Below, piece by piece: positions 43,921-52,477 of a DNA stretch of 64,000 nt. Within the stretch, counting starts at the first letter, position 1. Each line of letters opens with the position of its first letter. Both the position numbers and the translations under genes were made by a program. The notes under the pieces are model-generated. The model saw nothing but the letters and a program-made list of their open reading frames with translations. It was not told where the DNA came from and did not search any database. The stretch is from assembly GCF_002072185.1 (NCBI RefSeq), contig NZ_MVIW01000001.1:92861-156860 (forward strand), read 5' to 3'. Source of the DNA: Actinomyces denticolens (GTDB lineage: Bacteria; Actinomycetota; Actinomycetes; Actinomycetales; Actinomycetaceae).

Positions 43921-45015
43921 TCAGTCGACCAGACCGAGCTGCCTGCGGAGGTTCTCCGTGAACAGGTCCTCGCCCTTGATGCGATTGGTGAACTCGGGGC
44001 CCTCGACCACCCTCATCCCGTCCTTGAGCACCTGGGAGGCCCCGCCCACGGGACCCAGCGGGAGCACGACGAGGTCGGACTGGGGGGTGTAGGAGGCCGA
44101 CGGCTCGCGGCCCGCCATGATGTCCTGGATGTTCTGGGCGACGACGGCCGCATGGTCACGGGCGTGCTGGGCGCGGTTGGACTCCCGGACGTCGGTGATG
44201 TCGCCGATCGCCCATACGCCCGGATGATCGATGACCCGCAGCTTGTCGTCCACGCGGATCGTGCCGTCGTAGTGGCGGATCTCGTCGTAGTCCTCGCCGA
44301 GGAAGCCCGTGGCGGCGGAGGCCCCGTAGGCGCGGAACCAGATGTCGGCCTCGATGGTGCGCCCACCGGTGGTGGTCACGCGGAAGGGGGCGAGCCCGCC
44401 GACGTCGATCGGGGGCAGGTAGGCCAGGGTGTCCCCGGTGATGATCTCGACGCCGCGCTCGGCGAGCTGGGCGGCGATCGAGTCGCGCAGCTCGGCCTTG
44501 TAATCGCCCTGCGGCAGGATGGTGGGGCCTGCCTCGACGATGGTCACGCGCAGCTCCGGGAAGGCGGAGGTGAGCTCTCCGGCGAACTCCAGGCCGACGG
44601 CGCCCGCGCCCAGGATGAGGGCGCGCTTGGCGGACCCCAGGGAGGTGCGCACGCGCTCGATGCGGGCCTTGGCGATCGCCGTCGTGGACTCCAGGTGCTT
44701 GGCGGGGAACGGGTAGTTGGTGCCCGTGGCGAGCACGAGGTGGTCGGCCTGGATCTCGCCCTCGCCGGAGACCTGGACGGTGGTGCCCTTGACCGCCATC
44801 GCGGTGCCGCGCACCACGCGGCCGTTGGTCAGGAGCCCGTCGTAGGGCAGGAAGATCCTCTCCGACCACTCCTCATCCACCGCCGCGCGCAGGGAGGCGG
44901 CGTGGTGGACGAAGGCGTCCTTCTGCTCGACCAGGGTGACCTCGGCGACGCCGTCGAGCGCCTTGGCCAGGGTGATGCCGCCGTAGCCTCCGCCGACGAT
45001 GGTGACACGTGCCAT
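43921..45015 (-). CDS. FAD-dependent NAD(P)H oxidoreductase, NDH-2/AIFM2-like
   Basis: The product is 364 residues. The N-terminal FAD site is VTIVGGGYGGITLAKAL, the second dinucleotide site ALILGAGAVGLEFAGEL (about residue 140) would bind NAD(P)H, and VWAIGDITDVRES is the second FAD motif. The layout fits type II NADH dehydrogenases and AIFM2/FSP1-like quinone reductases, but it is shorter than classical Ndh and lacks a clear C-terminal membrane helix. It probably moves electrons from NAD(P)H to a quinone or other acceptor. Single-gene unit with its own terminator. Confidence 0.85.
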   Translation of the reverse strand: MARVTIVGGGYGGITLAKALDGVAEVTLVEQKDAFVHHAASLRAAVDEEWSERIFLPYDGLLTNGRVVRGTAMAVKGTTVQVSGEGEIQADHLVLATGTNYPFPAKHLESTTAIAKARIERVRTSLGSAKRALILGAGAVGLEFAGELTSAFPELRVTIVEAGPTILPQGDYKAELRDSIAAQLAERGVEIITGDTLAYLPPIDVGGLAPFRVTTTGGRTIEADIWFRAYGASAATGFLGEDYDEIRHYDGTIRVDDKLRVIDHPGVWAIGDITDVRESNRAQHARDHAAVVAQNIQDIMAGREPSASYTPQSDLVVLPLGPVGGASQVLKDGMRVVEGPEFTNRIKGEDLFTENLRRQLGLVD

Positions 45016-45153
45016 GGGGGTCCTCTCACGGGGGCCGGGCGCGGATCCGTCCTCGGACCGGGCCGACCGATTCTGCTGTGGGCCGGGCCAGGCTATCCCG
45101 ATCCCGGCGCGCTTCCCAAGACCGGCCGTCCCCGACCGGCGCGTCCCGGGCCC

Positions 45154-45735
45154 TCACCGTTGACCGTCGGCCCGGCCGCCCGCATCCCCGCGCCGCACCC
45201 CGGGGTGATCGGACCCGCTCGCCATGGCCTGGATGCGCCCGACGAGGTCCTCGTCGTCGGGATAGCCCGCGCCGCCGTTCATGAGCCGACGCAGCCACAG
45301 CCCCTCCGCCGCGAGGAGGGCGATGCGCTGCTCGGGGGTGAGAGAGGCCGGGTCTCCCGCCCATCGGCGATCCAGCTCCGCCGAGACGCGCGCCAGTGCC
45401 GCCCTCTCGGCGCCCCCCGCGGCGAACAGCCCCATCTCGGCGGGACCCAGCGGGGCTTCGATGACGGAGCGCACCAGGGCGGAGATGCGCTCGCCAGGGG
45501 TCGCGTCGTCGAAGACGCCCTCCAGGTACCCCAGCGCCTCCTCGTGCCAGCGACGGCCGATCTCCTGGGCGATGCCCTCGAGAAGATCAGCGCGGTTGCG
45601 GAAGTGGTAGATGATCCCACCCCGGGTCAGGCCGGTGCGCGCGGCGACCGCCTCGAAGGTGAGGGCGGGGGCCCCCTCGTCGTGAATGATCGCCAGCGCC
45701 GCCTCAATGACCCGCTGCCGTTTGGACTCCCTCAT
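45154..45735 (-). CDS. TetR family repressor of the adjacent efflux pump
   Basis: The product is 193 residues. The N-terminal helix-turn-helix (ALTFEAVAARTGLTRGGIIYHFRNRADLLEGI) is a standard TetR DNA-binding domain. The C-terminal ligand domain resembles the YfiR/AcrR-like group. The ATG at 45735 is chosen; an in-frame ATG at 45762 adds 9 residues. The start lies inside the 3' end of the MFS pump gene (32-base overlap), so pump and regulator form one operon. The palindrome at 47331-47358 in front of that operon is the likely binding site, giving autoregulation. Confidence 0.9.
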   Translation of the reverse strand: MRESKRQRVIEAALAIIHDEGAPALTFEAVAARTGLTRGGIIYHFRNRADLLEGIAQEIGRRWHEEALGYLEGVFDDATPGERISALVRSVIEAPLGPAEMGLFAAGGAERAALARVSAELDRRWAGDPASLTPEQRIALLAAEGLWLRRLMNGGAGYPDDEDLVGRIQAMASGSDHPGVRRGDAGGRADGQR

Positions 45736-47326
45736 GCGATTCCCCTCTCTCGGAGGGAACATACCGCGCCGCCATGAGGCCGGCGATGACCAGCACCGCG
45801 GCCGCGACGACGGCGGTGGTCTGCATCGCGCCGGTGAAGGCGTGACGGGCGGAGTCGAGGAGCTGGGCCTGCGCCGGCGAGGAGGCGTCGGCGATGCTCG
45901 TGAGGTTGGCCAGGGACTGCTTGGCCACCGCGGTGATGGCCCCCGGCAGCCCGGTCGCCCCGTCCAGCGCGTCCGTCAGACGCGCGCGGTAGCCGATGTC
46001 CTGAAGCGTGCCGAGCACGGCGATGCCGAGCGCCGCCCCGAGCTCGAGGCCGGTCTCGGAGATCGCGGAGGCCGCCCCCGCGCGCTCGGCCGGCACGGCG
46101 CCGAGCACAGCCCCGGTGGAGACGGCGGAGGCGACCCCGATCCCGACGCCCACCAGGCCCAGGGCGATCCCCAGCGGGAGGTAGCTGGGAAGGGACTCGG
46201 CGACGGCGATCCCGACCATTCCGGCCGCGGAGGCGATGAGGCCCCCGCCGAGCGTCCTCCCCTGGCCGAGGCGGCCCACCAGCCATCCGACGATCGGGAC
46301 CACCACGATGGCGGCACCGGTGCCCGGCATCTCGGCGATCCCGGCGGTCAGGGTGGAGTACCCGCGCACGAGCTGGAGGTACTGACTGAAGAAGTACATG
46401 AGGCCGCTGAGGGAGAAGATCGCCAGGACGGTGGACAGCACGGCCCATGTGAAGGAGGGGCGTTGAAAGAGACGCACGTCGATGAGGGGGATAGCGATGA
46501 CCATCTGGCGTCGTACGAAGGCCGTTCCCGCGCTCGCGCCGATCACCAGGGCCACCAGGGCGGCGGTGCTCGGCCCATCGTGCGCGAAGGACTTGACGGC
46601 GTACACGATCGGCATGATCGCGGCCACCGAGAGCGCAGCGGAGGGCAGGTCGATCGGCCCGCCGCCGGCATGCCGTGACTCGGGGAGCAACCACGCGCCC
46701 AGGATGACCACGAGGATCATGATGGGCAGGTTGATGAGGAAGACGCTGCCCCACCAGAAGCGCTCGAGGAGCGCGCCGCCGACGAGGGGCCCCAGTGCCA
46801 TGCCGCCGGTGGTGCCCGCGGACCAGATGGCGATAGCGGTGGCACGACGGCGCGGGTCCGTGAAGATGTTCCGGATGAGGGACAGGGTGGAGGGCATGAT
46901 CGTGGCCCCCGTGGCGCCCAGCAGCGCGCGGGCGGCGATGAGGGCACCGGCGCTCGACGCGAACGCGGCCAACGCGCTCGCCGCGCCGAACCCGATGGCT
47001 CCGCCCAGGAGCAGCCTGCGCCTGCCGACGCGATCAGCGACATTGCCCATTGTGACGAGCAGTCCGGCGATGACGAAGGAGTATATGTCCCCGATCCAGA
47101 GCAGCTCGGTGGCGCTCGGGGCGAGATCCGCGCTGAGCGAGGGGATCGCCAGGGACAGGACGGTGGAGTCGATGGCGAGGAGCGTGACGGCGAGCGTGAG
47201 GACGCCCAGCGCCACCCAGTCACGGGCGCCGTTCGACGCGGGCGCCCGCTCGGGGTCCGACGACGGGACCGCCCGGGAATCCGGGTGATGGGTGCTGGGG
47301 GGCATGGGGTTCGAAGCGGCGACCAT
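45704..47326 (-). CDS. DHA2-type MFS multidrug efflux pump (SmvA/QacA-like)
   Basis: The product is 540 residues with 14 membrane helices. Family features are LLAIDSTVLSLAIPSLSADL in helix 1 (motif D1 with Asp), GNVADRVGRRRLL (motif A), ALLGATGATIMPSTLSLIRN and the motif C region AGTTGGMALGPLVGGALL. It would export cationic or hydrophobic drugs by proton antiport. The ATG at 47326 is only 5 bases from the operator, and a TATAGT box sits 11 bases upstream, so a very short 5' leader is likely. A start at 47305 (MPPSTHH) is the alternative. Confidence 0.9.
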   Translation of the reverse strand: MVAASNPMPPSTHHPDSRAVPSSDPERAPASNGARDWVALGVLTLAVTLLAIDSTVLSLAIPSLSADLAPSATELLWIGDIYSFVIAGLLVTMGNVADRVGRRRLLLGGAIGFGAASALAAFASSAGALIAARALLGATGATIMPSTLSLIRNIFTDPRRRATAIAIWSAGTTGGMALGPLVGGALLERFWWGSVFLINLPIMILVVILGAWLLPESRHAGGGPIDLPSAALSVAAIMPIVYAVKSFAHDGPSTAALVALVIGASAGTAFVRRQMVIAIPLIDVRLFQRPSFTWAVLSTVLAIFSLSGLMYFFSQYLQLVRGYSTLTAGIAEMPGTGAAIVVVPIVGWLVGRLGQGRTLGGGLIASAAGMVGIAVAESLPSYLPLGIALGLVGVGIGVASAVSTGAVLGAVPAERAGAASAISETGLELGAALGIAVLGTLQDIGYRARLTDALDGATGLPGAITAVAKQSLANLTSIADASSPAQAQLLDSARHAFTGAMQTTAVVAAAVLVIAGLMAARYVPSERGESHEGVQTAAGH

Positions 47327-47330
47327 GGCG

Positions 47331-47358
47331 TAACTGTACTATATGTACAGTATAGTTA
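47331..47358 (-). promoter_or_regulatory. Palindromic operator of the TetR/MFS operon
   Basis: The core is ACTGTAC-TATAT-GTACAGT (47333-47351), a perfect 7-bp inverted repeat in an AT-rich island that differs sharply from the surrounding GC-rich DNA. It is flanked by TA-rich extensions ending in AGTTA. It overlaps the expected -10 region of the pump operon, so a bound TetR protein would block transcription. Confidence 0.75.
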
Positions 47359-47522
47359 TCTTGATGGCGCGGCCTCTCAGTGCGCTCGGACCGCGAATCT
47401 GTGGGGTCGAGCCCTCTCACTCCACGGGTAGGGCTCACCGCGCCGACTCCCACCGCCCATCGTCACTCCTGCCTATGCTCGGAGCGGTCCTGCCCCCTGC
47501 CAGGAGAGACACGAGGCACACG

Positions 47523-48935
47523 ATGAGCGCGCCCGAGTACCCACTGCCCAGCATCACAGGAAAGCCCGTCCCGGCCTGGCGACTGCCCACCGTCACCGTC
47601 GAGGACCACACCACGCCCCACGGCGTCATCGTCTCCGTCACCCAACGGGTCCCCGCGCGAGTCGCCGAGGTCCGTGCCCGTACCGACTGGGATGACAACG
47701 GTCACCGCTCCACCAGGGTCACCCGGCGCTACGAGTCCGGGCTGGGCAGCCCGGGGGCTCTGCCCCTCGTACCCGAGCGCTTCACCGTGCTCGCTCCCGG
47801 CGGCAACGCCCAGGCGATCCACAGCGCCGTCGACCAGGCCCGCTCGGCCTTCCAGCCGCGCGGGTACCGCAGCACACAGGCGATGACGCCCGGGACCGTC
47901 AACGCCCTGCTGTCGGCCTGCTTCGCCCTGGTCTTCTGCGGCATGGGCGCAGGGATGCTGGGCGCCCTCATCAAGGTGGCCCATCCGGCACCGGCCACCC
48001 CAGGGCCGTTCAAGGCCGTCATCGTGGTCATCGGCGCGGGGTTCCTCCTTTTCCTCCTCGTAGGACTGGGCGTCCTGACCGCCTCGGCGCGGCGCCTCTG
48101 GCTCCTGCGGACCCCGCCATGGGTGGCCGAGGACCAGTGGCTCGCCCTGAGACAGGCACTGGCCACCGCCACCGGCTCCGACCCGGCGTCCTCGCGCCCT
48201 GTGGATGTCGAGGCCGGCATGACCAGGGATCTCCTCATGTACCCGGCCGGCACCCGCCTCGAGCGCGGCACCACGGCCGACGGCCGCATGGGGCCCGCGT
48301 GGCCCGATGCCGGGGACATCACCCGCATGCGCCGCTCCGCCATGGGCCGCGCCATCGGCGGCGGCCTGGCCGTCTGCCTCTTCGGGGCGGTGTTCTCGCT
48401 GATGGCCGGCCTGATCCTCGGCGCCATGGGCAACACCGCGCTCCCCCTGCAGATCGCCATCCTCTGCTTCGCCGTCGGCTTCCTGCTCATGCTCGTCAAG
48501 GACACGGACCGGGTCATCCTCGCCCACCCGCGCGTCATGCCCACTCAGGGAGACCCGCGTGAGCTGCGGATCGAGGAAGTGGACCTGGAGAGCCTCAGGG
48601 GCTGGTGCGAGGCACGGCACCGGGAGGACCTCTGGGGCATTCCCGCCCTGTCCTCCCTCGCGGGCTTCGGCGCGGGCATCCTCTACTCGGTGCTCGGCTC
48701 CTTCCTCGGCCTCCCCCTGTTCACCATGCGCGGCTTCCGCGAGGAGCCGACCTCCGCGGAATTGGCGCGGACGAGCCTCATCGGCATCGGCGTCATCGGC
48801 GGGACGATCGTTCTCACCACGATCATCGGCGTCATCGTCACGCGCCGCAAGCACGCCTCCCGGCGCGCCCGGGCCGAGGAGCTGATGACCTCATCGCCGG
48901 GAGCGCCGGCGCTCGGGCCCGGGGCTCAGGCCTGA
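47523..48935 (+). CDS. Large membrane protein of unknown function
   Basis: The product is 470 residues with six hydrophobic segments: a pair near residues 130-200, a pair near 280-340 and a pair near 375-455. A soluble N-terminal region of ~125 residues (ITGKPVPAWRLPTVTVEDHTTPHG) precedes them. No enzyme or transport motif is seen. A GAGG site 7 bases before the ATG at 47523 supports this start over upstream in-frame starts. Its last 10 bases overlap the end of the convergent GNAT-MazG gene. I cannot assign a family. Confidence 0.65.
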   Translation: MSAPEYPLPSITGKPVPAWRLPTVTVEDHTTPHGVIVSVTQRVPARVAEVRARTDWDDNGHRSTRVTRRYESGLGSPGALPLVPERFTVLAPGGNAQAIHSAVDQARSAFQPRGYRSTQAMTPGTVNALLSACFALVFCGMGAGMLGALIKVAHPAPATPGPFKAVIVVIGAGFLLFLLVGLGVLTASARRLWLLRTPPWVAEDQWLALRQALATATGSDPASSRPVDVEAGMTRDLLMYPAGTRLERGTTADGRMGPAWPDAGDITRMRRSAMGRAIGGGLAVCLFGAVFSLMAGLILGAMGNTALPLQIAILCFAVGFLLMLVKDTDRVILAHPRVMPTQGDPRELRIEEVDLESLRGWCEARHREDLWGIPALSSLAGFGAGILYSVLGSFLGLPLFTMRGFREEPTSAELARTSLIGIGVIGGTIVLTTIIGVIVTRRKHASRRARAEELMTSSPGAPALGPGAQA

Positions 48936-50077
48936 TCGCCCCGCGCGGCGGTCTCGCGCTGCTCGCGCAGCACGCGGGCCACATCCGGCGGGAAGTAGCC
49001 AGGGCCCTTAAGGACCTTGCCGTCCTCACGGTAGATCGGGCGCCCGTCCTCCCCCAGCTTGGACATATTGGAGCGCTGCACCTCGGCCAGCACGGCGGCC
49101 AGGTCGATGCCGGTCTCCAGGGCCATCCCGTAGATGACGTAGACGAGGTCCGCCAGCGCGTCCGCCGTCTCGACGACGTCCCGGGAGCCGTCGTCGGCCG
49201 CGCGCGCCCGGGCGCAGGCGGCCTCGATCTCCTCCCTGGCGGCGCGGCCGTAGACGGCGCCGGTCAACTCGGCGAACTCCTCGGCGATGAGGCTCATCCT
49301 CATGTTCAGGCTCTCGCGATCCAGGCTCGGCCCGTCGGTACGGATCGGGAGGCCGTAGACGTGGTGGAAGCGCCGCACGAGCGCCTCGGGGTCGTCCCCC
49401 TCGCGCTCGCCGACGCCGTCGTGCGCGACGAGCGGGGCCTCCGCGGGCACCGCCGGACCGTCCCAGGGGGCCACCGGGCGGCGGGGCTCACCGGCCAGGA
49501 GCGTGGCCGTCCATCCGTCGAGGAGCCGGCCCCGGCGCGGGAACGCGGCGCGGCGCAGACCCTCGCGGGTGAAGCCGAGGGACCAGGCGATCCTCCACGA
49601 CGGCCAGTTGGGCACGCCGTCCTCGATCCAGCAGCCCCAGGACACGGCGGGAAGGGCCAGAGCGCTCTCAGGATCGAGCGCCATGCCGACGACGGCGCGC
49701 GCGGCGCGTGTCGCCACGCCCCGGCCGCGAGAGCCCGGCGCCACCCAGAAGCCGAGCTCTCCCCGGCCGGCCGCCGCGACGCGCAGCCCGATCATGCCGA
49801 TGAGGGTGTCGGCGGGCGCCCCACTGGCGCCGTCGGCGCTCTGCTCGCGGATGGCCCAGGTGAGCTCGTGCCCCGTCTCCCAGCCGCGGATGACGACATC
49901 GGTGATGAACCGCCTCGCGTCGTCGAGCGAGTAGGGCGAGGGGACGGGCGTCCAGCGGTGGATCCCGGGGTCCTGGCAGATCTCGCTGACCCGCTCGGCG
50001 TCGTCCATCGTAGGCGCGGACAGGAGGAGGCCCGGGCGGCCCGCCTCGGCTGGGACGGTGATCTCGAAGGGCTGCAT
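48926..50077 (-). CDS. GNAT acetyltransferase fused to a MazG-like NTP pyrophosphatase
   Basis: The product is 383 residues. Residues ~1-190 are a GNAT domain of RimJ/RimL type: TMDDAERVSEICQDPGIHRWTP, GMIGLRV, GFWVAPGSRGRGVATRAARAV (acetyl-CoA loop) and SWRIAWSLGFTREG. Residues ~235-375 resemble all-alpha NTP-PPases of the MazG/HisE group: MSLIAEEFAELTGAV with the EExxE metal motif, and VVETADALADLVYVIYG with ExxxD, then the SNMSK-like QRSNMSKLGEDGRPI. Such domains hydrolyse aberrant nucleotides. The fusion is uncommon. It lies 9 bases after an MFS gene on the same strand. Confidence 0.85.
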   Translation of the reverse strand: MQPFEITVPAEAGRPGLLLSAPTMDDAERVSEICQDPGIHRWTPVPSPYSLDDARRFITDVVIRGWETGHELTWAIREQSADGASGAPADTLIGMIGLRVAAAGRGELGFWVAPGSRGRGVATRAARAVVGMALDPESALALPAVSWGCWIEDGVPNWPSWRIAWSLGFTREGLRRAAFPRRGRLLDGWTATLLAGEPRRPVAPWDGPAVPAEAPLVAHDGVGEREGDDPEALVRRFHHVYGLPIRTDGPSLDRESLNMRMSLIAEEFAELTGAVYGRAAREEIEAACARARAADDGSRDVVETADALADLVYVIYGMALETGIDLAAVLAEVQRSNMSKLGEDGRPIYREDGKVLKGPGYFPPDVARVLREQRETAARGDQA

Positions 50078-50086
50078 GGGCCGATC

Positions 50087-51376
50087 CTAATCAGGCGGCC
50101 CTCCGGGCCTGGTCCGGCCGGGGGCGTGGAGCACCGGCCAGGAGGCGATCATGATGAGCCCTCCGAGCAGCCCGTAGCCCAGGGCGACCCGGGTGCCGTG
50201 GGAGTCGGCGAGCATCCCGACGATCGGCGGGGCGATCATCATGATGACCCTGGCCAGCCAGCTGACGATCGTCAGGCCCGCTCCGGGCGGCAGGCCCGGG
50301 ATGTCATCCGCGGCCGCGTATGCGACGGGGACGGCGACGGCGCAGCCCGCCCCGGCCAGGAGCATGCCCGCGAGGATCCCCCAGACGGTGCCCGTGGTGA
50401 GCCCCGCTCCCATCCCCAGCGCCACGAGGGCTCCGCCCGTGCCGATGACGCGCCGGGGCCCGAGGCGATCGATGATCCGGTCCCCGATGAGTCGGCCGAC
50501 GATCATGATGGTCTGCATCGCCACCAGCCCCATCCCGGCCATCCCCGCCGGGGCCCGCAGCTCTGCGAGCAGGAGGGGGGACCAATTCGCGCTCACGTCC
50601 TCGGGGAACATGGCGGCCGCGCACATGGCGCCCAGGACCACGATCACGGCGATCACCATCGGCCGGGAGGCGCGCGCGGGTGGCGCGGAGGGCGCCGGGG
50701 CGGTGGGCTCCGCCGATACGGGAGCGGTGGGGGGCGCCGTGGGCGAGCCGGAGGGCTCCACCACCGCGCTGCGGCGGTCGTCGGAGTCGGGCCCCGGGAT
50801 CATCCAGCGCAGAGCCGCCAGTGACAGCGCGGCGAGAATGATGACGACGATGCCCAGGTGCCAGGCGATCGGTGCCCCCGAGGCCGCCATCCACTGGCCC
50901 ATGAGCGCACCGCAGACGGCGCCCAGCGACCACGCGGCGTGGAAGGAGGTGATGATCGAGGACCCCCAGCGCCTCCCGACCCTCAGCCCATGCGCGTTCT
51001 GGGCGACGTCGATGATCGCGTCCAGTCCCCCGCCGAGCGCGAGGCAGGCGGCGAGCATGAGCCAGTTCCCCGCGGTGCCCGCGCCGAGGTAGGCCAGGCC
51101 CGCGAGCGCCATGCCGACACTGGCCACGCGCGCCGAGGTCCACCGGGTGATGAGCGCGGAGGCGGCGAGCCCGGCGATGAGCGCGCCGATCGACCCGGCC
51201 ATGACCGCCTGGCCGAAGGCGGCCTTCGTGATGGCGAGGCGCTCGACGATCTCGGGGTAGCGGGGCACGAGGTTGGAGAATGCCAGCCCGTTGCAGAAGA
51301 AGGTGAGGCACACGGCGGCGCGGGCGCGGAGCACGGCGGGAGGATGACCACCCAGCGAGGTGCGGATCGGAGTCAC
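50087..51376 (-). CDS. MFS transporter (sugar- or drug-type, 12 helices)
   Basis: The product is about 429 residues with 12 membrane helices and a long, Pro/Ala/Thr-rich central loop. The beginning (RAAVCLTFFCNGLAFSNLVPRYPEIVERLAIT) and the segment DAIIDVAQNAHGLRVGRRWGSSIITSFHAAWSLG are typical of an MFS group often annotated as fucose-permease-like or YfkF-like. The exact solute is unknown. I chose the GTG at 51376 because further upstream codons would cross the promoter region of the divergent DUF805 gene. It is followed by the GNAT-MazG gene after 9 bases. Confidence 0.8.
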   Translation of the reverse strand: MTPIRTSLGGHPPAVLRARAAVCLTFFCNGLAFSNLVPRYPEIVERLAITKAAFGQAVMAGSIGALIAGLAASALITRWTSARVASVGMALAGLAYLGAGTAGNWLMLAACLALGGGLDAIIDVAQNAHGLRVGRRWGSSIITSFHAAWSLGAVCGALMGQWMAASGAPIAWHLGIVVIILAALSLAALRWMIPGPDSDDRRSAVVEPSGSPTAPPTAPVSAEPTAPAPSAPPARASRPMVIAVIVVLGAMCAAAMFPEDVSANWSPLLLAELRAPAGMAGMGLVAMQTIMIVGRLIGDRIIDRLGPRRVIGTGGALVALGMGAGLTTGTVWGILAGMLLAGAGCAVAVPVAYAAADDIPGLPPGAGLTIVSWLARVIMMIAPPIVGMLADSHGTRVALGYGLLGGLIMIASWPVLHAPGRTRPGGPPD

Positions 51377-51476
51377 GGAAGGACGATACAAGTCCGTTAC
51401 GATGAGTTCCGGTACTGACGATGAGCGAACATCATCGCAGGCCGGAAATCTCTGTCGTCCACCCACAGGAGTTACC

Positions 51477-52037
51477 GTGTCCGTCCCCTATGGGAACAGC
51501 CAGCCTCCTCAGGATCCCTCTCCCCAGCCCGGTTACCCCATGGGCGCCCCTGCTTACGGCGTGCCCTACGGAGCGCCCCAGATGGCCATGCTCCCCCCTG
51601 AGCTCGCCGCCCTCCCCGGGGCGTCCTTCGGCGAGGCCGTGCGCCGCTTCTTCCACCGCTACGCCCAGTTCCGGGGCGCTGCCTCGGTCTCGGAGGTGCT
51701 CTGGCCCTGGCTGCTGCAGATCCTCGTCGTCGGCGGATGCATGGCGGTGGGCCTTACCGCGACGGTCGCCGGTGCGATACCCGCGCGAGACGGAGCGGAA
51801 AGCACTGTCGAGCCGTGGGCCATCATCATCATGATGATCTGCGGCGTGGCCGCCATGGCATTCGGACTCGCCATCATCGTCCCGTCCATCTCCGTGGAGG
51901 TCCGCCGTCTCCACGACATCGGCAAGTCCGGCGGATGGTGGTTCATCCGCTTTGTTCCTCTCATTGGCTGGATCTGGCTGCTCATCCTGCTGCTCATGCC
52001 CTCGAAGCCGGAGTTGTTCCGCCCCGAGTGGGCCTGA
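51477..52037 (+). CDS. DUF805 family membrane protein
   Basis: The product is 186 residues. A Pro/Tyr/Gly-rich N-terminus of ~45 residues (PPQDPSPQPGYPMGAP) precedes a DUF805 core of three or four helices with the family signature VRRLHDIGKSGGWWF, followed by PLIGWIWLLILLLMPS. GTG start at 51477 with an AGGAG site 6 bases before it. DUF805 proteins are small membrane proteins of unknown function. Divergent from the MFS gene across about 100 bases. Confidence 0.85.
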   Translation: MSVPYGNSQPPQDPSPQPGYPMGAPAYGVPYGAPQMAMLPPELAALPGASFGEAVRRFFHRYAQFRGAASVSEVLWPWLLQILVVGGCMAVGLTATVAGAIPARDGAESTVEPWAIIIMMICGVAAMAFGLAIIVPSISVEVRRLHDIGKSGGWWFIRFVPLIGWIWLLILLLMPSKPELFRPEWA

Positions 52038-52107
52038 GCCCCGACCTGCGTCGCGGGCCGAGCGCCCGCCCGACGTTCCCTGCACTTGCAGGCGCGCTGC
52101 GCTTGCC

Positions 52108-52199
52108 GACGCGCCCCGGGGTTATGAACGCGCCCCGGGGACGCGTCGGCAACCCCCGCGCACGTCCACAACCCCGGGGCGCGTCCACAAGGACCCCGG
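52108..52199. repeat. Dispersed GC-rich intergenic repeat, copy 2
   Basis: About 92 bases match 41-132 in unit order (GACGCG..CCCGGGG..., CGTCGGCAACCCC, CACGTCCACAACCCC, ACAA, GACCCCGG). It lies between the 3' ends of the DUF805 gene and tRNA-Leu(GAG). Confidence 0.6.
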
Positions 52200-52215
52200 C
52201 CGAGAACAACGAGAA

Positions 52216-52247
52216 GGGCGGGCCCGGGATCTCTCCCGGGCCCGCCC
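52216..52247 (-). terminator. Terminator of tRNA-Leu(GAG)
   Basis: A perfect 14-bp stem (52216-52229 with 52234-52247) closes a TCTC-type tetraloop. On the minus strand it is followed by the T-rich stretch TTCTCGTTGTTCTC. It starts 7 bases after the tRNA, a classic rho-independent terminator. Confidence 0.85.
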
Positions 52248-52253
52248 TGGCCG

Positions 52254-52341
52254 TGTCCGAGGGGGGACTTGAACCCCCACGCCCGTTTAATAAGGCACTA
52301 GCACCTCAAGCTAGCGCGTCTACCAATTCCGCCACTCGGAC
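52254..52341 (-). tRNA. tRNA-Leu (anticodon GAG)
   Basis: On the minus strand the acceptor GTCCGAG pairs with CTCGGAC. The anticodon stem CTAGC/GCTAG holds the loop TTGAGGT, so the anticodon is GAG (reads CUC/CUU). A long variable arm (class II) with its own stem and a T arm GGGGG-TTCAAGT-CCCCC follow. The discriminator is A; CCA is not encoded. Confidence 0.95.
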
Positions 52342-52477
52342 CTGTTCAGTTGAGCCGCCGGCCCCGGTCTCCCGTGCTGGCAACGCAGAGAAAGTTACCC
52401 AGGAGGAGCGCTCGCGCGCAAATCACCCCGCGGTGCTTCATCTCACAGCACACTGATGCCCGGCCCTGCGCTTCTCC

